From Ruminococcus sp. AF31-8BH (GTDB lineage Bacteria > Bacillota > Clostridia > Lachnospirales > Lachnospiraceae), in assembly GCF_003460605.1 (NCBI RefSeq), contig NZ_QTVN01000006.1:114941-178940 (forward strand): DNA of 64,000 bases, in the 5' to 3' direction. The translations under genes and the position numbers were made by a program. Positions 1 to 9,802 of the stretch are shown piece by piece. The notes under the pieces are model-generated. The model saw only the letters and a program-made list of their open reading frames with translations. It searched no databases and was not told the origin of the DNA. The first letter of the stretch is position 1, and the number at the start of each line of letters is the position of its first letter.

Positions 1-660
1 GAAGCTGTCATCCCCGGCATGCTTATCGTTACGGATGGCTGCGATACCAACACCCAGCGCCATAATAAAGGGAACGGTCATAGGTCCAGTGGTCACCCCG
101 CCGGAATCAAAGGCCACTGCCAGAAAATTTTCCGGAACGAACATTGCAATGACAAAAACCAGAATATAAAAACAGAATAACAACGGCGGCAGCGCGATTC
201 CAAACAGAATACGAAGCAATGCCACAACAAGAAATGCGCCAACTCCTAATGCCACTGATAAGATCAGCACCATATTCGGCACAGAGGAAACCTGTTCTGC
301 AAGAACCTGCAGATCGGGTTCAGAAATCGTAATAATAAAACCAAGAACAAAACCAAGAATTACAATAAAGCCTAATTTCTTCGTGCGAAGCATACTGCCT
401 CCCACATGCTCTCCCATAGGGGTCATGGACATTTCCGCGCCCATGGAGAAAAAGATCATGCCGATGATCACCAGCACCGATCCAATGAGAAATTCCACCA
501 GAATACTGGGCGAGAGGGCCGCTATGGTAAACCCAAGCGCCAGAACGATCAGTACAATGGGCAGTACTGCGCTGATGGATTCCTTTGCCTTTTCTTTTGC
601 ATTTTCCTTTAGTACGGACGGATGCGTCCCGAACCTTCCAATTAATTTTCTTTTTTCCAC
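1..660 (-). CDS. DUF1538 family integral membrane protein (3' end cut by window edge)
   Basis: The frame is open from a GTG at 660 to the window edge (220 codons), so the C-terminus is missing. A GGAGG lies about 5 bases upstream of the GTG, which fixes the start. After a charged N-terminus of about 28 residues come several hydrophobic helices (for example ISAVLPIVLIVLALGFTIAA) and glycine-rich stretches such as SMGAEMSMTPMGEHVGGSM and SGGVTTGPMTVPF, which I recall from DUF1538 membrane proteins. The substrate and function of that family are not established. A TATAAT box on the minus strand at 702-707 may belong to its promoter. It is separated from mnmA by a terminator. Confidence 0.7.
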   Translation of the reverse strand, partial: MEKRKLIGRFGTHPSVLKENAKEKAKESISAVLPIVLIVLALGFTIAALSPSILVEFLIGSVLVIIGMIFFSMGAEMSMTPMGEHVGGSMLRTKKLGFIVILGFVLGFIITISEPDLQVLAEQVSSVPNMVLILSVALGVGAFLVVALLRILFGIALPPLLFCFYILVFVIAMFVPENFLAVAFDSGGVTTGPMTVPFIMALGVGIAAIRNDKHAGDDSF

Positions 661-775
661 ATATACCTCCAATTCTTTATGCTCTGCTGCGGCTGATATG
701 GATTATAGTACCATTTTTCCATAGGGTTCGTCATCTATAAATTAAAGATATATTCTTAACTTTTTATAAACAAAA

Positions 776-821
776 ACAGCCAGGGAAAAAATATAGTTTT
801 ATTCTATACTTCCCTGACTGT
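776..821 (-). terminator. Rho-independent terminator after mnmA
   Basis: On the minus strand a 12-base arm ACAGTCAGGGAA pairs with TTCCCTGGCTGT (one G-T pair) around an AT-rich loop and is followed by TTTTTGTTT. It lies about 60 bases past the mnmA stop. Confidence 0.8.
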
Positions 822-878
822 TATAATATTTCAATTCAGAACTGTTCCGTACTTTCACAGTTACTTTCGTTCTATTTT

Positions 879-1964
879 TCAGCCCACAATCACACCGCCG
901 CCGATGACAACGTCTCCATCATACAAAACGGCAGCCTGTCCTTTGGTGATGGCTCTCTGGGATTCGTCAAAAATGATGTGCACTGTTTTTTCTCCGGTGA
1001 CTTTTACGGTTGCCCACTGCTCCTTCTGACGGTAGCGCACCTTGGCTTTGGCACGGAACTCTGCCGGGGGATTGTCAAAAGCGATGAAATTAAAGTCCTC
1101 CACATCCAGTTCCCGATGGAACAGATCCTCATTGTCACCAAGAATTACCCGGTTCTCTGCCGGGCAGATCTTTGTCACATAAACCGGCTTGCCAGCTGCA
1201 ATGCCAAGACCTTTCCGCTGTCCCACGGTGTAGCCGATGATTCCTTTATGTTTGCCAAGAACGTTGCCGTCCTTGTCTGTAAAATCTCCTGCTGGATAGT
1301 CCTTACCTGTAAATCTGCGGATAAATCCTGCATAATCCCCATCTGGAACAAAGCAGATATCCTGGCTGTCCGGCTTATCTGCATTGAAGAAATTCTGCTC
1401 ATCTGCAATCATACGGGTCTGGTGCTTGTTCATATCCCCAAGCGGGAACATGGTATGTGCCAGCTGCTCCTGGGTCAGAGAGTAGAGCACATAGCTCTGG
1501 TCCTTGGCCGGGTCTGCGGCTTTTTTCAGAAGGTATCTGCCATCCTCACGCTGCTCGATTCTTGCATAATGGCCAGTCACAACATAGTGGCAGCCAAGCT
1601 CCTCTGCACGGTGATACAGGCTGTCGAATTTCAGATAGCGGTTGCAGTCAATACAGGGGTTTGGAGTTGCACCATTTTCATAAGCAGCTACAAACCGGTC
1701 CATGACCTGTTTCTTGAAATCTGCAGTAAAGTTAAAAACATAATAAGGGATTCCCAGATTGTGGGCTACGCTTCTTGCATCCTCCACATCATCTAAGGAA
1801 CAGCAGCTTTTTTTGCGGCTGACGCCTGCATCCTCATTCTGGAAAAGCTTCATGGTCACGCCAATGCAGTCGTATCCATGCTCTTTCATCAGGTAAGCGG
1901 CTACGGAAGAATCCACGCCGCCGCTCATAGCGATCAGTGCCTTTTTCATGTTGTCTGACTCCAT
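879..1964 (-). CDS. mnmA: tRNA-specific 2-thiouridylase MnmA
   Basis: MnmA thiolates U34 of tRNA-Lys, -Glu and -Gln in the cytoplasm. It adenylates C2 and receives sulfur from a persulfide relay. The PP-loop SGGVDSS is near residue 14, the catalytic cysteine motif NPCIDCN near residue 102 and the second cysteine motif DICFVPDG near residue 203; both cysteines are present. Length (361 aa) is normal. Two starts are possible: ATG at 1964 (GAGG 9 bases upstream) or ATG at 1949 (GGAG 9 bases upstream). The longer form is listed, although homologues usually begin MKK..., favouring 1949. A cysteine desulfurase gene lies directly upstream on the same strand, the usual Gram-positive pairing of sulfur donor and thiolase. 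Confidence 0.96.
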   Translation of the reverse strand: MESDNMKKALIAMSGGVDSSVAAYLMKEHGYDCIGVTMKLFQNEDAGVSRKKSCCSLDDVEDARSVAHNLGIPYYVFNFTADFKKQVMDRFVAAYENGATPNPCIDCNRYLKFDSLYHRAEELGCHYVVTGHYARIEQREDGRYLLKKAADPAKDQSYVLYSLTQEQLAHTMFPLGDMNKHQTRMIADEQNFFNADKPDSQDICFVPDGDYAGFIRRFTGKDYPAGDFTDKDGNVLGKHKGIIGYTVGQRKGLGIAAGKPVYVTKICPAENRVILGDNEDLFHRELDVEDFNFIAFDNPPAEFRAKAKVRYRQKEQWATVKVTGEKTVHIIFDESQRAITKGQAAVLYDGDVVIGGGVIVG

Positions 1965-2033
1965 ATATTTATACCTCGCGAATATTATTCTAAACGGGCG
2001 ATTGCCCTGCTTGCTCCTACGTTTTAGTCTGAA

Positions 2034-2099
2034 CCATATCCATGAATTCGCCTATACAAGCATAGTTCGTCTCCAGTTGCTGGCCAGGACTTTTACAGT
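2034..2099 (+). repeat. Dispersed intergenic repeat, family B, copy 1
   Basis: It shares ATATCCATGAATTCGCCT and, further on, a GCTGGCC/GGACTTTTACAG tail with copies at 14440-14494 and 24912-24975; a tail-only piece occurs at 3367-3400. It contains the palindrome TATACAAGCATA (one mismatch) at 2053-2064. It fills the gap between nifS and mnmA. No coding capacity is seen. Confidence 0.6.
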
Positions 2100-2123
2100 T
2101 TACGTTTTGTATCATACACGTTT

Positions 2124-3314
2124 TTACAGCTCAAATTCCCGACTGCCTTTTACTTTCTCCTGCCAGTCAGCAGACATTCTCCGCAGATGCTCTACCACCT
2201 GTGGAATCACCTCCAGCATGTAATCCACTTCTTCTTCTGTATTAGATGCATCCAGGCTCAGCCTTAAGGATCCCTGGGCAATTTCCGGGGATCTTCCCAG
2301 TGCCAGCAGCACATGGCTCGGGTCCAACGCCCCCGAAGCGCACGCAGAGCCCGAGGAAGCACAAATACCCTTACTATCCAGAAGAAGGAGAAGACTTTCT
2401 CCGGAAACTCCCTCAAAACAGAAATTCACATTCCCCGGAAGCCGGTTTCCTGCCGGACCGTTTAAAATACAGTGCGGAATCTTGGAAAGCCCCTGGATCA
2501 GCCGATCCCGCATAGCAGAAATCTTCCGCGCATTTTCCTCCATCAGAACGCATTCTTCTTTCAGCGCAGCTGCCATTCCCATGATTGCCGGAACGTTCTC
2601 CGTACCCGGACGTTTTCCCCGTTCCTGACCGCCGCCCTCCATAAGACTGCAAAGCTCCATTCCTCTTCTGGCATACAATACGCCAATTCCCCTGGGGCCA
2701 TGAAACTTATGTGCCGAAAGAGACAAAAGATCAATATTTTGTTTTTTCACATTCACAGGTATATGTCCAACAGCCTGCACAGCATCTGTATGAAAAAGTA
2801 CTCCATGGGCACGGCACACTTCACCGATTTTAGCAATAGGAAGAATAGATCCAATCTCATTATTGGCAAACATTGTAGTAACAAGGCATGTATCCGGACG
2901 AATTGCCGCCTGTACCTGTTCTGCCGTAATATTTCCTTCCTCACCTGCATCCAGAAGCTCAACCTCAAATCCCTGCTCTTTCAGCTTTCTTAATGTGTAA
3001 AGCACTGCATGATGCTCAAACGCAGTAGAAATAATATGCTTCTTATTCTGCTTCTCACCAAGCATAGCCGCAGATATAATTGCCTGATTGTCAGATTCCG
3101 TTCCGCCTGATGTAAAATAAATCTCTTTTGGCGTACATCCAAGACAGCGTGCAATCTGCTCTCTTGCAGTCTGCAGTGCATCATTTGCTTCCATACCGAT
3201 CTGGTGAAGACTGGATGGATTCCCGTAAGTATTTTCCATTGAGGAAACCATAGCCTCCATAGCCTTATGGCTTATTTTAGTTGTTGCCGCATTGTCTGCA
3301 TATATTCTGTCCAT
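2124..3314 (-). CDS. Cysteine desulfurase (NifS/IscS class, YrvO-like role)
   Basis: This is a PLP enzyme that strips sulfur from cysteine and carries it as a persulfide. The N-terminus MDRIYADNAATTKIS is typical. The PLP-binding lysine sits in LSAHKFHGPRG near residue 203, and the persulfide cysteine in SSGSACASGALDPSH near residue 325. Length (396 aa) is normal. No iscU-like scaffold gene is next to it; instead mnmA follows on the same strand after about 160 bases. By analogy with Bacillus YrvO-MnmA its main client is probably tRNA thiolation. That role is inferred from context. An AGAGGA precedes the ATG. Confidence 0.93.
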   Translation of the reverse strand: MDRIYADNAATTKISHKAMEAMVSSMENTYGNPSSLHQIGMEANDALQTAREQIARCLGCTPKEIYFTSGGTESDNQAIISAAMLGEKQNKKHIISTAFEHHAVLYTLRKLKEQGFEVELLDAGEEGNITAEQVQAAIRPDTCLVTTMFANNEIGSILPIAKIGEVCRAHGVLFHTDAVQAVGHIPVNVKKQNIDLLSLSAHKFHGPRGIGVLYARRGMELCSLMEGGGQERGKRPGTENVPAIMGMAAALKEECVLMEENARKISAMRDRLIQGLSKIPHCILNGPAGNRLPGNVNFCFEGVSGESLLLLLDSKGICASSGSACASGALDPSHVLLALGRSPEIAQGSLRLSLDASNTEEEVDYMLEVIPQVVEHLRRMSADWQEKVKGSREFEL

Positions 3315-3401
3315 ATCTCAAAATCCTCTATTAATTAGAAACCCATTTTTTCTTATAAAACGGACATGTTGGCTGCCATCTGGGACTTTCACAGTAATCA
3401 T

Positions 3402-4952
3402 TTACAACATAGGCGCAAACAATCTCAGTATGCTCTGCATTGCCCGCACTGCAATATTTCTGCCTCTGCAGAATTCCAGTGTCACTGGATTGCAGTAATC
3501 CAGGGTATCTGTAAAGTCTTTTTTAATGTCCCCGATCACCTTGTTGCAGTAAATCCACACTCCATCCTCAAAGTGAAGATAAAGGCTGCGGTAATCCAGG
3601 TTAATCGTTCCCACCACGCCAATCTCATCATCGCACACAAAGGACTTTGCATGAAGAAATCCCGGCTGATACTCATAAATCTTTACCCCAGCCTCAAGCA
3701 GCTGCTCATAGTAAGACTGGGTAAGAAGAAATACCAGCTTCTTGTCCGGAATTCCCGGTGTCATCAGACGCACATCCACACCGCTCTTCGCCGCAAGGCA
3801 AAGGGCAGTCATCATCTCATTGTCGATAACCAGATAGGGCGTACAGATGTACACATAATCTCTGGCACGATTGATGATGTTCAGATAAACATTCTCACCC
3901 ACTGTCTCATTGTCCAAAGGGGAATCGCAGAAAGGCTGGATAAATCCATCCCCCTCAAAAGCCTCCGGGTGCCATACATGGGGCAGATATTCCTCCAAGC
4001 TGCTGTCCTGGCGATTATTGGTTACCACATTCCACATGTGAAGGAACATGGCGGTCATATTCCAGACTGCCTCGCCTTTCAGCATGACAGCTGTATCTTT
4101 CCAGTGGCCGAAGCGCTCCTTCTGGTTAATGTACTCATCTGCCAGGTTCACCCCGCCTGTAAATCCCACGTAACCGTCAATGATACAGAATTTCCTGTGG
4201 TCACGGTTGTTCTGGATAATGTTCAGAATCGGACGGAAAGGATTGAACACCTGACACTTGATGCCCTTCGCCCGCATGGTTTCATAATATTTATGAGGAA
4301 GTGTGGTAAGACAGCCCATGTCATCATAGATCAGACGGACGTCCAGCCCTTCCTTAACTTTCTTCTCCAGAATATCCAGAATGGTTCTCCACATGACCCC
4401 ATCATGGATAATAAAATATTCAATAAAAATGTAATGCTGCGCCTGCTCCAGTTCCTTCACAAGAACCGGGAACATATCGTCTCCCACCTGGAAATATTCC
4501 GCTGTGGTGTTTCCATGGGCAGGATAGCCGGAATTCCGATATATATAGTCCGACTGATTGCAGGCAGAGGCATCTTCCATTCTTAGCTGTTCATGAAGGT
4601 CAGGTTCTGTCTGCAAAAGATTGCTGGATTTCGCCAGCATATCATTAAACCGCTCCTGCATATAAGCCGCAATTCTGGAACGTCCAAATACCAGATAAAG
4701 AACAAGGCCAAATACAGGCAGGCACAAAATCAGCATGGTCCAGGCCAGTTTATACGAGGGATTGATCTTTCGGTTTACAATCACCAGAACCACAAGAATA
4801 CTGATTGCATCCAACGCGATAGACATATATCTGGAATAGCCTGCAAGGCGGAGAAAGATGGTCAGCAGCCAGCCAAGCTGTACTGCCATCGCAAATACCA
4901 CATAAAAAATCCGGTTAAACAGAAGCTTGGCAATTTTCTTCAGAATCATCAT
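3402..4952 (-). CDS. cls: Cardiolipin synthase (phospholipase D superfamily)
   Basis: It condenses two phosphatidylglycerol molecules to cardiolipin and glycerol at the membrane. Three hydrophobic segments occupy about residues 10-90. Two PLD catalytic motifs follow: HRKFCIIDG at residue 252 and HAKSFVCDD at residue 434, each H-x-K-x4-D and each followed by a GG/GT-x-N element. Length (516 aa) is standard for bacterial Cls. It is a monocistronic-looking gene between rpsU and nifS on the same strand. The phosphatidylglycerol precursor depends on PgsA, encoded at 16485-17024. Confidence 0.93.
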   Translation of the reverse strand: MMILKKIAKLLFNRIFYVVFAMAVQLGWLLTIFLRLAGYSRYMSIALDAISILVVLVIVNRKINPSYKLAWTMLILCLPVFGLVLYLVFGRSRIAAYMQERFNDMLAKSSNLLQTEPDLHEQLRMEDASACNQSDYIYRNSGYPAHGNTTAEYFQVGDDMFPVLVKELEQAQHYIFIEYFIIHDGVMWRTILDILEKKVKEGLDVRLIYDDMGCLTTLPHKYYETMRAKGIKCQVFNPFRPILNIIQNNRDHRKFCIIDGYVGFTGGVNLADEYINQKERFGHWKDTAVMLKGEAVWNMTAMFLHMWNVVTNNRQDSSLEEYLPHVWHPEAFEGDGFIQPFCDSPLDNETVGENVYLNIINRARDYVYICTPYLVIDNEMMTALCLAAKSGVDVRLMTPGIPDKKLVFLLTQSYYEQLLEAGVKIYEYQPGFLHAKSFVCDDEIGVVGTINLDYRSLYLHFEDGVWIYCNKVIGDIKKDFTDTLDYCNPVTLEFCRGRNIAVRAMQSILRLFAPML

Positions 4953-4973
4953 AAGTCTTTCTTTCCCTCATTT

Positions 4974-5007
4974 AAAAATCCCTGACTGAATGCAGCCAGG
5001 GATTTTT
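4974..5007 (-). terminator. Terminator after rpsU (symmetrical)
   Basis: AAATCCCTGACTG and CAGCCAGGGATTT pair around a 4-base loop, with A and T runs on both sides, so it could stop transcription from either strand. It lies about 9 bases past the rpsU stop. Confidence 0.8.
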
Positions 5008-5015
5008 GCGCACAA

Positions 5016-5192
5016 TTAATTATATTTACGTTTTCTTGCGGCTTCAGATTTTTTCTTACGACGAACGCTTGGTTTCTCGTAATGCTCTCTTTTGCGGATT
5101 TCCTGCTGGATACCTGCTTTTGCGCAGCTTCTCTTGAATCTGCGAAGAGCGCTATCTAAAGTCTCGTTTTCTTTTACGATAACGTTTGACAT
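5016..5192 (-). CDS. rpsU: 30S ribosomal protein S21
   Basis: S21 is a small basic protein of the 30S platform, near the anti-Shine-Dalgarno region. The 58-residue product begins [19 protein letters not shown] and ends in a highly basic tail ([15 protein letters not shown]), as in the family. The frame stays open 37 codons further upstream, but the S21 homology and the GGAGG/AGGTG region before 5192 support this start. It has its own promoter (5271-5300) and terminator. Confidence 0.95.
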   Translation of the reverse strand: MSNVIVKENETLDSALRRFKRSCAKAGIQQEIRKREHYEKPSVRRKKKSEAARKRKYN

Positions 5193-5270
5193 AGACTCAC
5201 ACCTAACCTCCCTCCAGTTGTAGATTGTGCTAAAATACAACTGTCTGGGTATTTTTCTTGCACGAACATT

Positions 5271-5300
5271 ATTATATATCATACAGTCGGGGTTCGTCAA
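5271..5300 (-). promoter_or_regulatory. Sigma-A-type promoter for rpsU
   Basis: On the minus strand: TTGACG (5295-5300), an 18-base spacer and TATAAT (5271-5276), about 80 bases upstream of the rpsU ATG. Confidence 0.7.
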
Positions 5301-5374
5301 CAACTTTTGGTTTAATTTTACAAAAAATTTTGACGAATTTCCCGCAGGCCAGGGTGCAGTTATGAACAGATCTT

Positions 5375-8014
5375 CTAGTGAAGCTGTCCTTCCAGGATTC
5401 CGGCAACTGCTGCAATGGCTTCATCTGCTTTTTCCGGATTCTTTCCGCCGGCCTGAGCCATGTTCGGACGGCCGCCGCCGCCACCGCCAACGATAGCTGC
5501 CACTGCCTTGATCAGGTTGCCCGCATGTGCTCCTGCTTTCTGTGCGGAATCCGTAGCCATTGCAAGAAGGCTTACCTTGCCCTCGTTCACTGCTGCAAGA
5601 ACTACAACGCCCTCACCAAGCTTCTCTTTAAGCTGGTCACCAAGATCACGAAGTCCGTTCATGTCAACGCCCTCTACCTTGGCAGCAAGAAGCTTCACGC
5701 CTTTTACTTCCACAACCTGGTTCATAACATCCCCAAGAGATCCCTGAGCCAGCTTGCTCTTCAGAGACTCGTTCTCGCTTGCAAGAGCTTTCATCTCACC
5801 CTGAAGGTGTGCAATCTTCTCAACCATCTCAGAAGGAGTGGTCTTCAGAGCCTTAGCAGCCTCGTGAAGAAGTGCTTCCTGTTTCTTATAGTATTCCAGA
5901 ACGCCGTTGCCAGTCAGTGCCTCAATACGGCGCACGCCTGCAGCGATACCGGACTCAGATACGATCTTGAACAGCATAATGGAGCTTGTGTTTGCAACGT
6001 GGGTACCGCCGCAAAGTTCTTTGGAGAAATCGCCCATGGATACCACACGTACCTTCTGGGAATACTTCTCGCCGAACAGTGCCATAGCGCCGGATTTCTT
6101 TGCTTCCTCAACGCCCATGATGTCTGTGTGGACCTCAAGGCCAGCCTGGATCTGCTCATTTACGATTTTCTCTGTTTTCTCAATCTCCTCAGGTGTCATA
6201 GCTGTAAAGTGAGCGAAGTCAAAACGAAGTCTGTCCGCAGTTACCAGGGAACCTTTCTGCTCTACATGGGAACCAAGAACCTCTTTCAGGGCTTTCTGAA
6301 GAAGGTGTGTTGCACTGTGGTTCTTCTCGATGTCTTTTCTTGCGGCAACGTTTACTTTCAGGGAAACAGTCTCACCCTTGGAGATCATGCCGGATTCCAT
6401 ATGTCCTACATGGCCGAATTTGCCGCCGCGAAGCTTGATGGTATCTTCCACAACAAATTTGCCGTTTGCAGTCTCGATCACACCGGTATCTCCAACCTGT
6501 CCGCCCATGGTAGCGTAGAAAGGTGTTTTCTCTACGAAAATGGTGCCTTTCTGGCCTTCCATCAGGGAATCCACGATCTCATCCTCTGTTGTGAGAACAG
6601 TAACCGGGGACTCAAAGGAAAGGTGGTCATATCCAACAAACTCTGTGGTTACAGAGGTGTCGATCTGGTCATATACAGTTGCGTCAGCACCCATATAGTT
6701 GGTTACCTCACGGGAGGAACGTGCTTTCTCTCTCTGCTCATCCATAGCAGCCTTGAAGCCTTCCTCGTCGATCTCATAGCCTTTTTCCTCAAGGATCTCC
6801 TTGGTCAGGTCAAGAGGGAATCCGTAGGTGTCATATAATTTGAATGCGTTCTCGCCGGAAAGAGTCTTCTCTCCTGCTGCATTCATAGCTTCTTCCATAT
6901 CTGCCAGGATGCGAAGTCCCTGGTCGATGGTCTTGCCAAACTGATTCTCCTCGTTGGTGAGAACGTTGAAGATGAACTCTTTCTTCTCTTCCAGTTCCGG
7001 ATATCCGTCCTTAGAACCGCTGATCACTTCTGCACTTAAGGTTGCAAGGAAGTTGCCCTCGATTCCAAGAAGTCTTCCGTGTCTTGCTGCACGGCGGATC
7101 AGACGGCGAAGTACGTATCCTCTTCCCTCATTGGTCGGCATGATTCCATCGGAAATCATGAATGTAGCGGAACGGATATGGTCTGTGATCAGACGGATGG
7201 AAACGTCATCCTCATGGTGTACGCCGTATTCCTTGCCGGAAATCTTGCTTACCAGGTTACGAAGGGAACAGATGGTGTCTACATCGAAAATAGAATCTAC
7301 GTCCTGGACAACAACTGCCAGACGCTCAAGTCCCATACCGGTATCAATGTTCTTCTGCTTCAGGGTTGTGTAGTTACCGTTTCCGTCATTCTCAAACTGG
7401 GTAAATACGTTGTTCCATACTTCCATGTAACGGTCGCAGTCGCATCCTACTGTACATCCTGGCTTGCCGCAGCCGTATTTCTCTCCGCGGTCATAGTAGA
7501 TCTCTGAACATGGACCGCATGGACCTGCGCCATGCTCCCAGAAGTTGTCCTCTTTGCCGAATTTGAAAATACGCTCTGCCGGAATTCCGATTTCTTTGTT
7601 CCAGATATCGAAAGCCTCGTCATCCTCAAGGTATACAGACGGGTAAAGACGGTTCGGATCCAGTCCAACTACCTCTGTTAAAAATTCCCAGGACCAGTGG
7701 ATAGCTTCTCTCTTAAAGTAATCTCCAAAAGAGAAGTTTCCAAGCATCTCGAAGAAGGTACCGTGACGTGCTGTCTTACCTACATTCTCGATATCGCCTG
7801 TACGGATACATTTCTGACAGGTACTTACTCTTGTACGCGGTGGTTTCTCTGCTCCTGTGAAATATGGTTTCAGTGGTGTCATTCCTGCGTTGATCAGCAG
7901 GATGCTTTTATCGCCCTGTGGAACCAATGGAAAGCTTTTCAGTACAAGATGTCCCTTGCTCTCCATGAAATCCAGAAACATTTTTCGAAGTTCGTTTACT
8001 CCGTATTTCTTCAT
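5375..8014 (-). CDS. alaS: Alanine--tRNA ligase
   Basis: It charges tRNA-Ala and clears mischarged Ser/Gly. The 879-residue product starts [20 protein letters not shown], the family N-terminus, with AGGAGGAG 9 bases upstream. The same frame runs 28 codons further upstream but that part looks non-homologous. Order: class II catalytic domain (residues 1 to about 240, including [16 protein letters not shown]), tRNA-recognition domain, editing domain with zinc-type motifs HSATH (about 562) and CGGTHV (about 665), and a C-Ala domain ending [21 protein letters not shown] strong hairpin lies just before the ribosome binding site (8045-8092) and may be regulatory. Confidence 0.97.
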   Translation of the reverse strand: MKKYGVNELRKMFLDFMESKGHLVLKSFPLVPQGDKSILLINAGMTPLKPYFTGAEKPPRTRVSTCQKCIRTGDIENVGKTARHGTFFEMLGNFSFGDYFKREAIHWSWEFLTEVVGLDPNRLYPSVYLEDDEAFDIWNKEIGIPAERIFKFGKEDNFWEHGAGPCGPCSEIYYDRGEKYGCGKPGCTVGCDCDRYMEVWNNVFTQFENDGNGNYTTLKQKNIDTGMGLERLAVVVQDVDSIFDVDTICSLRNLVSKISGKEYGVHHEDDVSIRLITDHIRSATFMISDGIMPTNEGRGYVLRRLIRRAARHGRLLGIEGNFLATLSAEVISGSKDGYPELEEKKEFIFNVLTNEENQFGKTIDQGLRILADMEEAMNAAGEKTLSGENAFKLYDTYGFPLDLTKEILEEKGYEIDEEGFKAAMDEQREKARSSREVTNYMGADATVYDQIDTSVTTEFVGYDHLSFESPVTVLTTEDEIVDSLMEGQKGTIFVEKTPFYATMGGQVGDTGVIETANGKFVVEDTIKLRGGKFGHVGHMESGMISKGETVSLKVNVAARKDIEKNHSATHLLQKALKEVLGSHVEQKGSLVTADRLRFDFAHFTAMTPEEIEKTEKIVNEQIQAGLEVHTDIMGVEEAKKSGAMALFGEKYSQKVRVVSMGDFSKELCGGTHVANTSSIMLFKIVSESGIAAGVRRIEALTGNGVLEYYKKQEALLHEAAKALKTTPSEMVEKIAHLQGEMKALASENESLKSKLAQGSLGDVMNQVVEVKGVKLLAAKVEGVDMNGLRDLGDQLKEKLGEGVVVLAAVNEGKVSLLAMATDSAQKAGAHAGNLIKAVAAIVGGGGGGRPNMAQAGGKNPEKADEAIAAVAGILEGQLH

Positions 8015-8044
8015 TTCAAATCTCCTCCTACGCAATAAAGAAGT

Positions 8045-8092
8045 GCATTTCCTCTTTGGGTGCAGAAGCCGCAGCTGCTGCACCGGAAATGC
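8045..8092 (-). promoter_or_regulatory. Leader hairpin upstream of alaS
   Basis: On the minus strand GCATTTCC-GGTGCAG is mirrored by CTGCACC-6 bases-GGAAATGC, giving a two-part stem of 8+7 pairs about 30 bases before the alaS start. No U-run follows, so it is not an ordinary terminator. It could be a processing site, a protein-binding operator (E. coli AlaRS binds a palindrome at its own promoter) or an attenuation element. The stem is directly visible; its role is not known. Confidence 0.5.
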
Positions 8093-8136
8093 TTGCATAG
8101 TCTATATGATATCATAGATCTTTATTACGGTCAAAA

Positions 8137-9366
8137 TTATTTTGTAAATACTTTATTGAATTTCTTCTTTCCTCTCTTGAGGACAACGCCGTCACCTGTA
8201 AGGGCATCCTTGGAAAGTACATGCTTGATGTCCATTACTTTCTCGCCGTCTACAGAAACGCCGCCCTGCTCGATGGCTCTTCTTCCCTCGGAACGGGTGG
8301 TTACCAGTGCGGATTTTACAAGAAGGCTGATCAGGTCGATGTTTCCTTCCTCATCAAAATCCTCTGCTGCAAGCTCAGTAGTTGGCATATGCTCTGTGTC
8401 TGCTCCGCCTGCGAAAAGGGCCTTTGCCCCTGCTTCTGCTTTCTTTGCTTCCTCAGTTCCGTGAACAAGCTCGGTCAGCTGGAATGCAAGGATCTCTTTT
8501 GCCTTATTCAGCTGGCTGCCTTCCCATTTCTCCATCTCCTGGATTTCTTCTAACGGAAGGAAAGTAAGAAGCTTCATGCATTTGATCACGTCTGCGTCAT
8601 CTACATTTCTCCAGTACTGATAGAAATCAAATGGAGAGGTCTTATTCGGATCAAGCCATACAGCGCCGGACTGTGTTTTGCCCATCTTCTTGCCCTCAGA
8701 GTTCAGAAGAAGGGTGATGGTCATAGCGTATGCATCTTTGCCAAGCTTACGGCGGATCAGCTCTGTACCGCCGAGCATGTTGCTCCACTGGTCATCGCCT
8801 CCAAACTGCATGTTGCAGCCGTATTTCTGGTACAGCATGTAGAAATCGTAGCTCTGCATGATCATGTAATTGAATTCCAGGAAGCTTAAGCCTCTTTCCA
8901 TACGCTGCTTGTAGCACTCAGCAGTCAGCATACGGTTGACGGAAAAGTGGGCGCCAACCTCGCGAAGAAGCTCTACATAGTTCAAATTCATCAGCCACTC
9001 TGCATTGTTTACCATGAGTGCCTTGCCATCGGAAAAATCAATAAAACGCTCCATCTGTTTCTTGAAGCAGTCGATATTGTGCTGGATGGTTTCCTTGGTC
9101 AGCATCTGACGCATATCGGTTCTTCCGGATGGGTCACCGATCATACCGGTTCCGCCTCCAAGAAGGGCGATTGGTCTGTTTCCTGCCATCTGAAGACGCT
9201 TCATCAGGCAAAGTGCCATAAAGTGTCCTACATGAAGGCTGTCTGCGGTAGGGTCAAATCCGATGTAGAAGGTAGCCTTACCGTTGTTTACCATTTCCTT
9301 AATCTCATCTTCGTCAGTTACCTGGGCGATCAGCCCTCTGGCTTTCAGTTCTTCCCAAACTGTCAT
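8137..9366 (-). CDS. tyrS: Tyrosine--tRNA ligase
   Basis: It is a class I synthetase that charges tRNA-Tyr. The start at 9366 ([16 protein letters not shown]) has AGGAGGAAAATAAC upstream, and the longer open frame runs into the T-box leader. The HIGH-type motif is HVGHF near residue 48 in [14 protein letters not shown], the KMSKS-type motif is KMGKT near residue 234, and an S4 RNA-binding domain ends the protein ([15 protein letters not shown]). Length is 409 aa. It is controlled by the T-box leader immediately upstream and may read through into alaS, since no clear terminator lies between them. Confidence 0.96.
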   Translation of the reverse strand: MTVWEELKARGLIAQVTDEDEIKEMVNNGKATFYIGFDPTADSLHVGHFMALCLMKRLQMAGNRPIALLGGGTGMIGDPSGRTDMRQMLTKETIQHNIDCFKKQMERFIDFSDGKALMVNNAEWLMNLNYVELLREVGAHFSVNRMLTAECYKQRMERGLSFLEFNYMIMQSYDFYMLYQKYGCNMQFGGDDQWSNMLGGTELIRRKLGKDAYAMTITLLLNSEGKKMGKTQSGAVWLDPNKTSPFDFYQYWRNVDDADVIKCMKLLTFLPLEEIQEMEKWEGSQLNKAKEILAFQLTELVHGTEEAKKAEAGAKALFAGGADTEHMPTTELAAEDFDEEGNIDLISLLVKSALVTTRSEGRRAIEQGGVSVDGEKVMDIKHVLSKDALTGDGVVLKRGKKKFNKVFTK

Positions 9367-9386
9367 GTTATTTTCCTCCTGAATAA

Positions 9387-9714
9387 AAAAATACCCGGTT
9401 CCTTTTGTCCCTTTAGGACGAGAACCGGGTCCCGCGTTACCACCTAAATTCACAGAAAGCTCGCACTTCCTGCCTCGATAAGTGACTGTATCAATCACCC
9501 CGGCATGATAACGTATGCCACTCCGTTGCAGCCTACTTGGTACGTTCCTGCATTCCTTTATCACAGGAAAACCGTTCGGTGCAAAGCTCCGGGATGTATT
9601 CGCCTGTATTCTTCTCTGGGGTTCTGCATGCGCCTCTCACCATCCGGCAGCTCTCTGTAAGCTCTTCCCAGGGCTACTTGTTCCCTTCAAAGCCTTTGTC
9701 TTTTAATACTTGCA
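9387..9714 (-). promoter_or_regulatory. T-box riboswitch (tyrosine) upstream of tyrS
   Basis: The minus-strand leader contains the T-box core AGGTGGTAACGCGGG (9431-9445), whose GGTGG-type sequence pairs with uncharged tRNA. An intrinsic terminator follows: ACCCGGTTC...GAACCGGGT plus a U-run (about 9387-9430). In the stem I region the sequence GAATACAG supplies the likely specifier codon UAC (9606-9608), the tyrosine codon. With uncharged tRNA-Tyr the antiterminator should form and tyrS be read. The assignment follows the well-known T-box family layout. Confidence 0.93.
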
Positions 9715-9743
9715 AGTATACAAAGGCTGTCTGTTTTTGTCAA
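9715..9743 (-). promoter_or_regulatory. Sigma-A-type promoter for the tyrS T-box leader
   Basis: On the minus strand: TTGACA (9738-9743), exactly 17 bases, TATACT (9715-9720). It sits directly before the T-box leader. Confidence 0.85.
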
Positions 9744-9802
9744 GGAATTTACCAGGATGCTTTCACAACTTAACGTATTACAGCAATTATAAAGATACTT
9801 TT

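Noticed and set aside
3402..4586. Long plus-strand open frame across cls (406 codons)
   Set aside because: It overlaps a complete phospholipase D family gene with both catalytic motifs on the other strand. It is a shadow frame.
5378..6838. A 486-codon open frame on the strand opposite alaS
   Set aside because: It is antisense to a highly conserved gene, has no ribosome binding site and its translation is Cys/Leu/His-rich with no recognisable domain. It follows from the codon bias of alaS.
8014..8098. 28-codon N-terminal extension of alaS, and a 34-codon frame overlapping its start (MISYRLCKHF...)
   Set aside because: Both lie over the leader hairpin, lack ribosome binding sites and resemble no family; AGGAGGAG before 8014 and homology set the start there.
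8030..8110. Alanine-rich leader peptide for attenuation of alaS
   Set aside because: The frame has many Ala codons but no ATG, GTG or TTG start, and no terminator follows, so a classic attenuator is not supported. The hairpin itself is kept as a finding.
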